NCBI RefSeq assembly: GCF_046484155.1 | Contig: NZ_JAWOBT010000104.1 | Location: 46,028-110,027 of the forward strand | Direction: 5' to 3' | Length of the DNA stretch: 64,000 nucleotides | Origin: Alkalibacterium sp046484155 | Lineage (GTDB): Bacteria > Bacillota > Bacilli > Lactobacillales > Carnobacteriaceae_A | Shown here: piece by piece, positions 50,634 through 59,122 of the stretch | How positions within the stretch are numbered: position 1 is the stretch's first letter | How the letters are laid out: every line of letters begins with the position of its first letter | Translations under genes and position numbers: made by a program | The notes under the pieces: generated by a model | What the model was told of the DNA's origin: nothing | The model's input: only the letters and a program-made list of their open reading frames with translations | Database searches by the model: none

Positions 50634-52940
50634 ATGCTAAACAGTAAAACGTTATGGAAATTTGATGAACAAGCAGATGAATCGTTAATTGAAAAATTAG
50701 CACTTGAACTAAATAAATCGAAAACATTTATAGGCTTGTGTGTCGCCAGAGGCTTATATACTAAAGAAGCCATTGAGGAATTCGTTGAGCCTGACCAAGA
50801 TTGGATCGATGATCCTTTCTTGCTTTTTGACATGACAAAAGCCGTGGATCGAATCAAGAGAGCTGTATCCAACAATGAAAAAATAACTATCTACGGTGAT
50901 TATGATGCTGACGGTGTCACAAGTACGGCTATCTTATACGAAGCTGTTGAATTGCTAGGCGGTCAGGTCGATTACTTTATCCCGAACCGATTTAAGGAAG
51001 GGTATGGTCCAAATGTGGATGCATTTGATCAGCTCATAAGCAATGGGACACAATTGATCGTAACTGTCGATAATGGAATTTCCGGGCATCAGGCTATTTT
51101 ACATGCCCGATCTAGAGATGTAGATGTAATCGTGACTGATCACCATGAATGTCCAGAGGATCTTCCGGATGCTTTTGCTATCGTTCACCCGAGACACCCG
51201 AATCAACACTATTCTACACCGGATTTGTCGGGTGCTGGAGTAAGCTTGAAAGTCGCCCATGCACTCCTTGGTGAATGTCCAATGGAATTCTTAGAATTAG
51301 CAGCTATCGGAACGATCGCTGACTTGGTCTCTTTAAAAAAAGAAAATAGAGCGATAGCTTATTTTGGATTAAAGGCACTGAAACAAACACAGCGTTTAGG
51401 GTTAATAGCATTAATGCAAGTTTCTGACCTGAAACCTGAAACGATCGATGAGGAAACGATTGGCTTTAAACTTGCACCACCGATCAATGCTGTCGGTCGT
51501 TTAGGAGATGCTTCTTTAGTCGTCGATTTATTAACAACTTTTGACGAAGAAAAGGCATTCAAGTTGAGTAAGGAAATATTAGCGAAAAATGATGAGAGAA
51601 AAGAGATAGTTGAAAGCATCACTAAAGAAGCGTTTGACCTTGCAAAAACAAAACAATCACAGCCTTTATTAGTTTTAGCCAAAAAGAATTGGCATGAAGG
51701 TGTTTTAGGAATTGTTGCGAGTAAAGTTTCGGAAAAATTCCATAAACCTACACTGGTCTTAACTATAAACGAGTCGGAGAACAAGATAAAAGGTTCCGGA
51801 AGAAGTATTGAAGGATTTAACCTTTTTGAGTGTGTCAATGAATTCAGAGACAAACTTCAAAGTTTCGGTGGTCATGAGATGGCTTGTGGGGTAAGCTTGG
51901 ATCGTGACTATCTAGAAGAATTTACAGACGAGATCAATAGGGAGGCTGAAAAAAGCTTAGGCACACTATCTAGCGAAAAGATTTTTAAAGTTGATGCAAA
52001 AATTGAGTGGAGTGAAATTGACACACAATTGGTGGAAGAAATCGACTTGCTTAAACCGTTTGGTCAGGATAATGCAAAACCGTTATTCAAAATCGAGTCT
52101 GTTTTGCCAGAGAACTCTAAAAGAATCGGTGCCAATCAAACACACTTCAAAGCAACCTTAACTAGGGATAATAAGCAAATGGACATGATTGCATTTAATA
52201 GTGCAGAATGGTCTGATATACTCAAATCATCTCCTGAAATTGATATCATCGGGTACATTTCAATCAATGAATGGAATGGTTTCAGAAAAGTACAATTACA
52301 AGCCCTGGATTATAATTCAAACGAACCGTTAATTATTGATCAGCGGAAAAGTACGATCCAAGAAGAAATGTTTAAAACAGCAAACGTTCATTTTTTGTTT
52401 TTCCAAGTAACGGTTGCTAAACGCTGGATACCGAGGATCGACAAAAATTCTTCTTATCAAATTTATAAAACTAAAGACGAGCTGCTGGATGTTCCATCGG
52501 GTATGCCCATAATAGTAGTGGACACTCCTGAGGATATTAAGGATTTCAAACAGATTTATCAGACGTATCAATCACATCCGATGCATTTGTATTTTCATTC
52601 ATCCAATGATTACTATATGAAAGGGATGCCTAAAAAACATCATTTTCAAAAATTGTATAAATGGATGATTACAAAACAAGAAATAATATTAGCGAAGGAC
52701 ACTAAACAAATGGTCAAGAGCATGCATTTAGATAAAGATACGATAAAATTTATGTTAATGGTGTTTTTAGAGAATGAATTTGTTACAATGGAAGATGGGA
52801 AGTTGAGCTTAGTATCTCATCCAACTAAGAAAAATTTGGAAGATACGATAACTTACAAGAAAAGGTTAGAACAAATAGAGGCTGAAGAAATTCTCGTCTA
52901 TAGTTCCTTCAAAGAGTTGCTTACTTACCTGAAAAAATAA
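50634..52940 (+). CDS. recJ: Single-strand DNA exonuclease RecJ
   Basis: 768 residues. DHH-family core: IYGDYDADGVTSTAILYEA, VTVDNGISG, VTDHHECPEDLPDA, and DHHA1 part with GRSIEGFNLFECVN and SFGGHEMACGVSL. An OB-like domain and an extra ~200-residue C-terminal region follow, as in Firmicute RecJ. It acts 5'-3' in recombination and repair. ATG 50634 has GAGGAG 7 nt upstream; an in-frame codon at 50619 precedes that site. Followed by apt as in many Firmicutes. Confidence 0.95.
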   Translation: MLNSKTLWKFDEQADESLIEKLALELNKSKTFIGLCVARGLYTKEAIEEFVEPDQDWIDDPFLLFDMTKAVDRIKRAVSNNEKITIYGDYDADGVTSTAILYEAVELLGGQVDYFIPNRFKEGYGPNVDAFDQLISNGTQLIVTVDNGISGHQAILHARSRDVDVIVTDHHECPEDLPDAFAIVHPRHPNQHYSTPDLSGAGVSLKVAHALLGECPMEFLELAAIGTIADLVSLKKENRAIAYFGLKALKQTQRLGLIALMQVSDLKPETIDEETIGFKLAPPINAVGRLGDASLVVDLLTTFDEEKAFKLSKEILAKNDERKEIVESITKEAFDLAKTKQSQPLLVLAKKNWHEGVLGIVASKVSEKFHKPTLVLTINESENKIKGSGRSIEGFNLFECVNEFRDKLQSFGGHEMACGVSLDRDYLEEFTDEINREAEKSLGTLSSEKIFKVDAKIEWSEIDTQLVEEIDLLKPFGQDNAKPLFKIESVLPENSKRIGANQTHFKATLTRDNKQMDMIAFNSAEWSDILKSSPEIDIIGYISINEWNGFRKVQLQALDYNSNEPLIIDQRKSTIQEEMFKTANVHFLFFQVTVAKRWIPRIDKNSSYQIYKTKDELLDVPSGMPIIVVDTPEDIKDFKQIYQTYQSHPMHLYFHSSNDYYMKGMPKKHHFQKLYKWMITKQEIILAKDTKQMVKSMHLDKDTIKFMLMVFLENEFVTMEDGKLSLVSHPTKKNLEDTITYKKRLEQIEAEEILVYSSFKELLTYLKK

Positions 52941-52972
52941 TGATAAACGATTCAAATGATGGAGGAAGACAA

Positions 52973-53485
52973 ATGGATTTTAAAAATTATATTGCTAACG
53001 TTCCTGATTTTCCAGAAGAAGGTATTATATTTAGAGATATTTCACCTTTAATGGCTGACGGAAAAGCTTACAAGGCCGCAACTGATAGAATTGTTGAATT
53101 TGCTAAAGACAAACGTGTCGACATGATCGTTGGTCCCGAAGCCAGAGGTTTTATTGTTGGATGCCCTGTCGCTTATGAATTAGAAATAGGATTTTCTCCC
53201 TGCAGAAAAAAAGGGAAGTTACCAAGAGATACTATTGAAGTAGGTTATGGACTAGAATATGGTAATGACGTTTTACAACTGCACAAAGATTCCATCAAAC
53301 CTGGACAAAGAGTTTTAATTACAGATGACTTACTTGCTACAGGTGGGACGATTGCTGCGACAATCAAACTCGTAGAAAACCTTGGTGGAATAGTGGTCGG
53401 TGCTGCATTCTTCATTGAATTGGAAGATTTAAAAGGCCGAGATAAAATTAAAGGCTATGACATTTTTACATTAATGAGATATTGA
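52973..53485 (+). CDS. apt: Adenine phosphoribosyltransferase Apt
   Basis: 170 residues. NVPDFPEEGIIFRDISPL at the N-terminus, GPEARGFIVG and the PRPP-binding motif VLITDDLLATGGT. Makes AMP from adenine and PRPP. GGAGGAAG sets ATG 52973. It lies 32 bp after recJ and ends at a shared terminator. Confidence 0.96.
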   Translation: MDFKNYIANVPDFPEEGIIFRDISPLMADGKAYKAATDRIVEFAKDKRVDMIVGPEARGFIVGCPVAYELEIGFSPCRKKGKLPRDTIEVGYGLEYGNDVLQLHKDSIKPGQRVLITDDLLATGGTIAATIKLVENLGGIVVGAAFFIELEDLKGRDKIKGYDIFTLMRY

Positions 53486-53486
53486 T

Positions 53487-53530
53487 ACAAAAAAGCCAGC
53501 CTCTCCATGTGTGGAGGCTGGTTTTTTTGT
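53487..53530. terminator. Bidirectional terminator between apt and lexA
   Basis: ACAAAAAAGCCAGCCTC pairs with GAGGCTGGTTTTTTTGT, with U-runs in both directions; the two genes converge here. Confidence 0.95.
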
Positions 53531-53552
53531 ATTGTGATTCAAATAAAAGGGT

Positions 53553-54188
53553 TTAAAAAATGTGACTTCGATAAAGCGAAATAACTTTACCTAAAATTTT
53601 AACATGATTAAGTATAATTGGATCCATTGTTTCGTTTTCGGGTTGTAACCGGATATGATTGTCTTCTCTGAAGAAACGTTTGCAGGTAGCTTCGTCTTCA
53701 TCGGTCATAGCAATCACAATGTCCCCGTTATTTGCCGATTCTTGTTTGCGAATAATAACTTGGTCACCATCTAAAATACCGACATCCATCATACTGTCAC
53801 CACGTATGGTTAACATAAAGAGGTTACCTTTCTCTAACTCCAAATCGGTCGGAACAGGAAAGTAATCAGTGGCTTCCTCAATGGCCAAGATGGGTTCACC
53901 AGCCGTAACGATTCCGAGAAGTGGGATCTTATCTTCATCTAAATTAATACCCAGTTTGTTTAACCCTTCAGCAGTAAACTCGATTGCTCGAGGTTTTGAA
54001 GGGTCTCGTAGGATATACCCATTCTTTTCTAATCGTGCTAAATGACCGTGTACCGTAGAGGTAGACGAAAGTGCGGTCGCTTCACCGATTTCTCGAACAG
54101 TAGGCGGATAACCTTTCTTTTTCACTTGTTTATGGATGAAATTCAAAATTTCTAGTTGTTTTTCACCTTTACGCCCTCGTGTACTCAT
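53553..54188 (-). CDS. lexA: SOS repressor LexA
   Basis: 211 residues. Winged-helix DNA-binding N-domain (GYPPTVREIGEATALSSTST, residues 26-45), self-cleavage bond Ala96-Gly97 in IVTAGEP, catalytic Ser132 in IRGDSMMD and Lys170 in EATCKRFF. RecA-stimulated cleavage induces SOS genes. Two SOS boxes sit at its own promoter. It is divergent from ynzC as in Bacillus, but yneA and yneB, which lie between them there, are gone. Confidence 0.96.
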   Translation of the reverse strand: MSTRGRKGEKQLEILNFIHKQVKKKGYPPTVREIGEATALSSTSTVHGHLARLEKNGYILRDPSKPRAIEFTAEGLNKLGINLDEDKIPLLGIVTAGEPILAIEEATDYFPVPTDLELEKGNLFMLTIRGDSMMDVGILDGDQVIIRKQESANNGDIVIAMTDEDEATCKRFFREDNHIRLQPENETMDPIILNHVKILGKVISLYRSHIF

Positions 54189-54222
54189 AGTAAAATCCTC
54201 TCTATAATATGTTCTGTAAATG

Positions 54223-54234
54223 GAACAACCGTTC
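54223..54234 (-). promoter_or_regulatory. LexA box 1 (perfect)
   Basis: GAACAACCGTTC matches the Gram-positive SOS core GAAC-N4-GTTC. It lies between the lexA -10 and start codon. Confidence 0.9.
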
Positions 54235-54247
54235 TATATTTTATTAA

Positions 54248-54276
54248 AGTATAGCACAGTACAGTCTTCAAATCAA
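54248..54276 (-). promoter_or_regulatory. lexA promoter
   Basis: Minus strand: TTGATT (54276-54271), 17-bp spacer ending TGC, TATACT (54253-54248); an extended -10. Confidence 0.8.
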
Positions 54277-54286
54277 ACGGATGTTC
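54275..54286 (-). promoter_or_regulatory. LexA box 2 (one mismatch)
   Basis: Minus strand GAACATCCGTTT has 7 of 8 core bases of GAAC-N4-GTTC and overlaps the lexA -35. It could also affect ynzC on the other strand. Confidence 0.6.
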
Positions 54287-54350
54287 GAAGAACAAAATCA
54301 AGAGAAACGAATGGAAATTTCGTCTAAAACTACCACTTTTTAATGACAAA

Positions 54351-54359
54351 TGGTATGAT
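54351..54359 (+). promoter_or_regulatory. Extended -10 promoter for ynzC
   Basis: TGGTATGAT, 47 nt before ATG 54407. Confidence 0.5.
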
Positions 54360-54406
54360 GAATAATGTGGAACATAAGTCATCTGAAATGATTTAAGGAG
54401 GATAAT

Positions 54407-54649
54407 ATGTTAGAAAAACAAAAGCTTGACCGTATTAATGAATTAGTAAGAAAAGAAAGAAATGACGGATTATCAGAAGAAGAGAAACAAGAACAAAAAG
54501 GCTTGAGAGAAGAATATATTAAGGCTTTTCGTTCTGGAATGCGAAATCAGATAGAGGGCATGAAAATAGTCGATCCAGAGGGTAAAGATGTGACACCGGA
54601 TAAAGTTAAGGAAATTCAAAAAGAAAAAGGGATTCATAATCGTGAATAA
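54407..54649 (+). CDS. ynzC: DUF896 protein YnzC
   Basis: 80 residues, cytoplasmic, helical. RINELVRKERNDGLSEEEKQ and LREEYIKAFRSGMRNQIEGM are the DUF896 signature. In B. subtilis it belongs to the SOS operon yneA-yneB-ynzC next to lexA. Here it is alone, with a LexA box 120 bp upstream. Function unknown. AAGGAGG precedes ATG 54407. Confidence 0.9.
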   Translation: MLEKQKLDRINELVRKERNDGLSEEEKQEQKGLREEYIKAFRSGMRNQIEGMKIVDPEGKDVTPDKVKEIQKEKGIHNRE

Positions 54650-54683
54650 GTAGACGTGGATTCATAAAATGATAGAGTTTACA

Positions 54684-54712
54684 TTGTAATGAAAGGCCAA
54701 TAATAGTACAAT
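54684..54712 (+). promoter_or_regulatory. Candidate tkt promoter
   Basis: TTGTAA (54684-54689), 17-bp spacer, TACAAT (54707-54712). Confidence 0.4.
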
Positions 54713-54722
54713 AATAAAGAAA

Positions 54723-54737
54723 GTTTAAAATTTAAAC
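54723..54737. repeat. Perfect palindrome upstream of tkt
   Basis: GTTTAAAATTTAAAC is a perfect palindrome with a central A, just downstream of the candidate -10 and before the ribosome site. Operator-like, but AT-rich, so chance is possible. Confidence 0.35.
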
Positions 54738-54758
54738 AAACGAAAGGAATGAAGTTTA

Positions 54759-56759
54759 TTGTTTGATAAAACTGATCAAATGGCAGTCGATACGATTCGT
54801 ACACTTAGTATCGATGGCGTACAGAAAGCTAATTCAGGTCACCCGGGGTTACCTATGGGAGCTGCACCTATGGCGTATGCATTATGGACACGTCACTTAA
54901 ATGTCAATCCGAAAAATCCGAGATGGTTCGACCGTGACCGTTTTGTATTGAGTGCGGGGCATGGTTCCATGATGCTTTACAGCTTGCTCCATTTATCTGG
55001 TTATGATGTAAGTATTGATGATCTTAAAAATTTCCGTCAGTTGGAAGGAAATACACCGGGACATCCAGAGGTACATGTTACAGATGGAGTAGAAGCAACA
55101 ACTGGACCGCTTGGACAAGGTATCGCCAATGCTGTCGGTATGGCAATGGCTGAAGCACATTTGTCAGCAACCTACAATAAGGATAACTTCAATATTGTAG
55201 ATCATTATACTTATACCTTATGTGGTGATGGGGACTTGATGGAAGGTGTTTCTCATGAAGCAGCCTCATTAGCCGGACATCTTAAACTTGGTAAATTAGT
55301 CATGCTATATGATTCCAATGATATTTCCTTAGACGGACCTACATCCAAAGCATTCACTGAAAATGTCGGCCAACGTTTTGAAGCATATGGCTGGGAACAT
55401 ATCTTAGTTAAAGATGGTAATGATCTGGAAGCTATCGATAGTGCTATCAAGCAGGCAAAAGAAACAACAGACAAACCAACCTTAATCGAAGTTAAAACAA
55501 TTATAGGTTTTGGAGCACCTAACCAAGGAACGCATAACGTTCACGGTGCACCACTTGGTCCAGAAGGTGTCGAAGCAGCTAAAAAGGCTTACGGCTGGGA
55601 AGGCGAAGACTTCTACGTTCCTAAAGAAGTAAGCGACCGTTTCAACGAATACATGGTTGAAAAAGGAGAAAACCTTGAAAAAGGATGGAATACCTTGGTT
55701 GAAAACTACAAGAACGACTATTCTGATTTAGGTAAGAAATTCGAGACTGCACTATCTGGAGATCTGCCAGAAAATTGGGATGACTCATTACTTTCTTATT
55801 CTGAAGAAGATGGTGCATCTGCAACGCGTGCAACTAGTGGTCAAATGATCAATGCGATCGCTGAAGCTGTTCCTAACCTATGGGGTGGAGCTGCCGACTT
55901 ATCTAGTTCAAACAAAACAATGATCGACGGCGAAAAAGATTTCCAACCTGGGCAATATGAAGGTCGTAACATCTGGTATGGTGTTAGAGAATTCGCAATG
56001 GCAGCTGCCATGAACGGAATTGTACTACATGGCGGAACCAAAACATATGCGGCAACATTCTTTGTATTTACTGACTATCTCAGACCAGCAGTACGCTTAG
56101 CTGCGCTATCAAAAATTCCAGCTATTTATGTGATGACACATGATTCTGTAGCTGTCGGTGAAGATGGCCCTACGCACGAACCTGTTGAACACCTTTCGAG
56201 TTTCCGTGGGATGCATAATTTAACTGTTTTACGTCCTGCTGACGGTAACGAAGTGGCAGCTGCGTGGGAAATTGCTTTAACGTCTAAAGATAGACCCACA
56301 ATGTTAGTATTATCTCGTCAAAATCTTCCAGTATTAGCTGGATCTAAAGAATTGGCTAGAAAAAATGTCAAAAAAGGTGCATATGTCCTTTCACCTGCAG
56401 ATAAAGAAATGCCAGATGGTATCTTGATCGCCACTGGGTCTGAAGTTTCATTGGCAATCAAAGCTCAAAAAGAATTGAAAGCTCAGGGGCATGATGTTTC
56501 TGTCGTTTCAATGCCAAGTTTTGACTTATTCGAAAATCAATCAGATGAATATAAAGAGTCAGTTCTCCCAAGTTCTGTTTCAAATCGTGTAGCCATTGAA
56601 ATGGGCTCATCATTCGGATGGCATAGATATGTCAAAAATGATGGTGAAGTTATGGCAATTGATAAATTTGGAGCAAGTGGTAACGGGGATGCAGTTGTGG
56701 AAGCATATGGCTTTACAACACAAAATGTTGTGAACACATATTTATCAATAAACAACTAA
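54759..56759 (+). CDS. tkt: Transketolase
   Basis: 666 residues. TPP-binding motif GDGDLMEGVSHEAASLAGHL, substrate His in NSGHPGLPMGAAPMAYALW, and C-domain THDSVAVGEDGPTHEPVEHL. It moves two-carbon units in the pentose phosphate pathway. The start is TTG 54759: the protein then begins MFDKTDQMAVDTIRTLS as in enterococci; AAAGGA lies 10 nt upstream. ATG 54780 would cut the conserved start. Monocistronic with its own terminator. Confidence 0.96.
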   Translation: MFDKTDQMAVDTIRTLSIDGVQKANSGHPGLPMGAAPMAYALWTRHLNVNPKNPRWFDRDRFVLSAGHGSMMLYSLLHLSGYDVSIDDLKNFRQLEGNTPGHPEVHVTDGVEATTGPLGQGIANAVGMAMAEAHLSATYNKDNFNIVDHYTYTLCGDGDLMEGVSHEAASLAGHLKLGKLVMLYDSNDISLDGPTSKAFTENVGQRFEAYGWEHILVKDGNDLEAIDSAIKQAKETTDKPTLIEVKTIIGFGAPNQGTHNVHGAPLGPEGVEAAKKAYGWEGEDFYVPKEVSDRFNEYMVEKGENLEKGWNTLVENYKNDYSDLGKKFETALSGDLPENWDDSLLSYSEEDGASATRATSGQMINAIAEAVPNLWGGAADLSSSNKTMIDGEKDFQPGQYEGRNIWYGVREFAMAAAMNGIVLHGGTKTYAATFFVFTDYLRPAVRLAALSKIPAIYVMTHDSVAVGEDGPTHEPVEHLSSFRGMHNLTVLRPADGNEVAAAWEIALTSKDRPTMLVLSRQNLPVLAGSKELARKNVKKGAYVLSPADKEMPDGILIATGSEVSLAIKAQKELKAQGHDVSVVSMPSFDLFENQSDEYKESVLPSSVSNRVAIEMGSSFGWHRYVKNDGEVMAIDKFGASGNGDAVVEAYGFTTQNVVNTYLSINN

Positions 56760-56789
56760 ACAATTAAATGAATTGAATGATTAATCATT

Positions 56790-56828
56790 AAACTTCCTTT
56801 CAATTATCATGTTGAAAGGAAGTTTTTT
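56790..56828 (+). terminator. Rho-independent terminator after tkt
   Basis: A 14-bp perfect stem (56790-56803 with 56812-56825) and T-run. Confidence 0.93.
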
Positions 56829-56991
56829 AAGATAGACTTTTTGATTTATAAGAATAAATTGACTAATTTGAATTTATAGGTTTATTTTTACTCGTTGATT
56901 GTGTAAAATAGTTTCAGTGAGCAGTTTTATTCGCATATTTAAAACGAGCGACAAGTTTTTTACTAGTAACGGTTGAGAGGAGTGAATATTT

Positions 56992-57243
56992 ATGAATACA
57001 GGGTTAGCTATATTTTTAATCATTTTAGCTTTAATTGGTGGTCTTGTTGGAGGCTTCTTCATTGCAAGAAAATATATGATGGATTATTTCGAAAAAAATC
57101 CTCCTATCGATGAAAATATGTTACGCATGATGATGACGCAAATGGGACAAAAGCCGTCTGAAAGAAAAATCAATCAAATGCTGAGTCAAATGAAGACGCA
57201 ACAAAAAAGCACTAAAAAAAGTACTAAAAAGAAAAAGAAATAA
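56992..57243 (+). CDS. YneF family (UPF0154) membrane protein
   Basis: 83 residues. One N-terminal transmembrane helix with Gly-rich part (LAIFLIILALIGGLVGGFFI), then ARKYMMDYFEKNPPIDENML and TQMGQKPSERKINQMLSQM, the UPF0154 signature, and a Lys-rich tail. In B. subtilis yneF follows tkt, as here. Function unknown. Confidence 0.92.
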   Translation: MNTGLAIFLIILALIGGLVGGFFIARKYMMDYFEKNPPIDENMLRMMMTQMGQKPSERKINQMLSQMKTQQKSTKKSTKKKKK

Positions 57244-57261
57244 CATTTGAAAATAGTAAAT

Positions 57262-57286
57262 CAGCGGGCAGGAATCCTGTCCGCTG
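57262..57286 (+). repeat. GC-rich hairpin upstream of ABC exporter
   Basis: CAGCGGGCAGGA (57262-57273) pairs with TCCTGTCCGCTG (57275-57286) with one G-U. No T-run follows. Confidence 0.8.
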
Positions 57287-57330
57287 AACCTTAACACAAC
57301 ATGACAATATGTCATGTTGTGTTAAGGTTC
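57286..57330 (+). repeat. Perfect 21-bp inverted repeat with 3-nt loop
   Basis: Left arm 57286-57306 (starts GAACCTTAACAC) and right arm 57310-57330 (ends GTGTTAAGGTTC) are perfectly complementary around ATA. It directly abuts the previous hairpin, has no T-run, and ends 39 nt before the ABC exporter start. Confidence 0.95.
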
Positions 57331-57368
57331 GTAATAACAGAGAATGTAAATTGTGGGAGATTAGAATA

Positions 57369-59120
57369 ATGGACATATTTAAACGATTAGGATGGTTTTT
57401 TAAAAAAGAGAAGAAATCTTATTTAGTGGGCGTTGCTGGCTTATTGATCGTAGCAATTTTACAACTTATACCACCACGCCTTATCGGTATTGTTGTCGAT
57501 GAAATAGAAACAGAAACGCTGACGCAACAATCCTTGCTTCAGTGGCTGATTATTTTAACCTCAACAGCTATCATACAATACCTCTTAAGATACATGTGGC
57601 GTGTAAGGATTTGGGGAAACGCAGCTAAGTTAGAACAAATCGTTAGAAGGCAATTATACGATCACTTCACGAATATGGATAATGTTTTTTTTCAAAAATA
57701 TAGAGCCGGAGATCTGATGGCTCATGCAACGAATGACTTGAGAGGTCTGCGTATGGTTGCAGGTGGCGGAATCCTCACTATGGCAGATGCAATCAGTGTT
57801 GGGCTAACGACGCTGATTGCAATGATGTTTATCGTCGATTTAAGACTAACTTTAATCGCCGTCATTCCTTTGCCTTTCCTAGCACTCACATCTCGCGTGT
57901 TGGGCAGACGCCTGCATCTACGTTTTAGGGATGCTCAAGCTGCTTTTTCTCAGTTAAACGATAAAGTACAGGAAAGCATCCAGGGTATCAAAGTAATCAA
58001 AACTTTTGGACAAGAAAAAGAAGATGTCGACGAGTTTATCAATCAAACAGATAACGTTGTCCAAAAGAACAAATCAGTATACAAGATCGACTCTCTTTTC
58101 GATCCGGCTATTACATTTATAATGGGGATTTCTTATTTCTTAACCATTCTTGTAGGCGGGTTGCTTATTACGGGAGATGAAATCTCAATCGGAGATTTTA
58201 TAACATTCATAAACTACATCGGTATGCTGGTATGGCCAATGTTTGCCATTGGCAGACTATTTAATATTATTGAACGTGGTTCAGCTAGTTACGACCGGAT
58301 CGAAAATCTATTAAGAGAAGATACTGCGATCAGCGAACGACAAGGTGCGATCGAAGAACCTATTTCTGGGACTTTAGAATTTGATATCGAATCGTTTAGC
58401 TATCCAGATGACGAAATGGTCGCATTACATCATGTTAATTTTAATATCGATCAAGGAAAAACATTAGGCATCGTAGGCAAGACGGGTGCGGGTAAGACAA
58501 CCATCATGAAATTATTGCTTCGCGAATATGATACCTATAAAGGTTCGATCCGTTACGGCGGTTATGACATCAAAGATTATACTTTAGATGCGCTGCTCAA
58601 GCGAGTCGGTTATGTACCACAAGATAATTATCTTTTCTCTAATACGATTCGAGAGAACATTCGGTTTGCAGATCCAACTGTTTCTCAAGAAGCGGTTGAA
58701 GCAGCAGCCAAACTGGCTGATATTCATCAAGATATTCTGGATCTCCCCGAAGGCTACGATACTAAAGTAGGCGAACGCGGTGTCTCCTTATCAGGAGGAC
58801 AAAAACAACGGATTTCCATCGCACGTGCCATACTTATTAATCCAGAGTTAATGATCCTTGACGATTCGCTGTCAGCTGTTGATGCTAAAACAGAGGAAAC
58901 CATTTTGTCAGGCTTAAAAACAATTCGTCAGGGCCAAACAACAATCATTGCCGCCCACCGGATCAGTTCTGTCATGCACGCTGAAGAGATCATCGTCATT
59001 AAAGAAGGCACGATTGTCGAAAGAGGCACGCATAATGAGCTGCTAGAACAAGGTGGATGGTATAAAGAGATGTATGAACAGCAGCAACTCGAACGTAAAT
59101 TGGAAGGAGAGGATTACTAA
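57369..59120 (+). CDS. Heterodimeric ABC exporter subunit A (degenerate Walker B Glu)
   Basis: 583 residues: six-helix exporter domain (about 20-300) fused to an ATPase domain. Walker A GKTGAGKT (370-377), signature LSGGQKQR, Walker B LMILDDSLSAVD where Asp499 replaces the catalytic Glu. This change is known in the BmrC/LmrC/TM287 half of heterodimeric multidrug exporters. ATG 57369 with GGGAGA 8 nt upstream is the start; the frame is open upstream through the palindrome but has no ribosome site. Two bp before its partner. Confidence 0.92.
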   Translation: MDIFKRLGWFFKKEKKSYLVGVAGLLIVAILQLIPPRLIGIVVDEIETETLTQQSLLQWLIILTSTAIIQYLLRYMWRVRIWGNAAKLEQIVRRQLYDHFTNMDNVFFQKYRAGDLMAHATNDLRGLRMVAGGGILTMADAISVGLTTLIAMMFIVDLRLTLIAVIPLPFLALTSRVLGRRLHLRFRDAQAAFSQLNDKVQESIQGIKVIKTFGQEKEDVDEFINQTDNVVQKNKSVYKIDSLFDPAITFIMGISYFLTILVGGLLITGDEISIGDFITFINYIGMLVWPMFAIGRLFNIIERGSASYDRIENLLREDTAISERQGAIEEPISGTLEFDIESFSYPDDEMVALHHVNFNIDQGKTLGIVGKTGAGKTTIMKLLLREYDTYKGSIRYGGYDIKDYTLDALLKRVGYVPQDNYLFSNTIRENIRFADPTVSQEAVEAAAKLADIHQDILDLPEGYDTKVGERGVSLSGGQKQRISIARAILINPELMILDDSLSAVDAKTEETILSGLKTIRQGQTTIIAAHRISSVMHAEEIIVIKEGTIVERGTHNELLEQGGWYKEMYEQQQLERKLEGEDY

Positions 59121-59122
59121 TA

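Noticed and set aside
51359..51853. Long open frames on the opposite strand, such as inside recJ, fabF, tig and rpsB
   Set aside because: They lie wholly within conserved genes, lack ribosome sites and show low-complexity Ser/Phe-rich composition typical of antisense shadows.
57286..57330. Insertion-sequence end or MITE
   Set aside because: There is no transposase nearby, no visible target-site duplication and only one copy in this window; kept as an unexplained palindrome.
57309..57368. Upstream extension of ABC exporter subunit A through the palindrome
   Set aside because: No ribosome site precedes 57309, and exporter proteins of this type begin about where ATG 57369 places the start.
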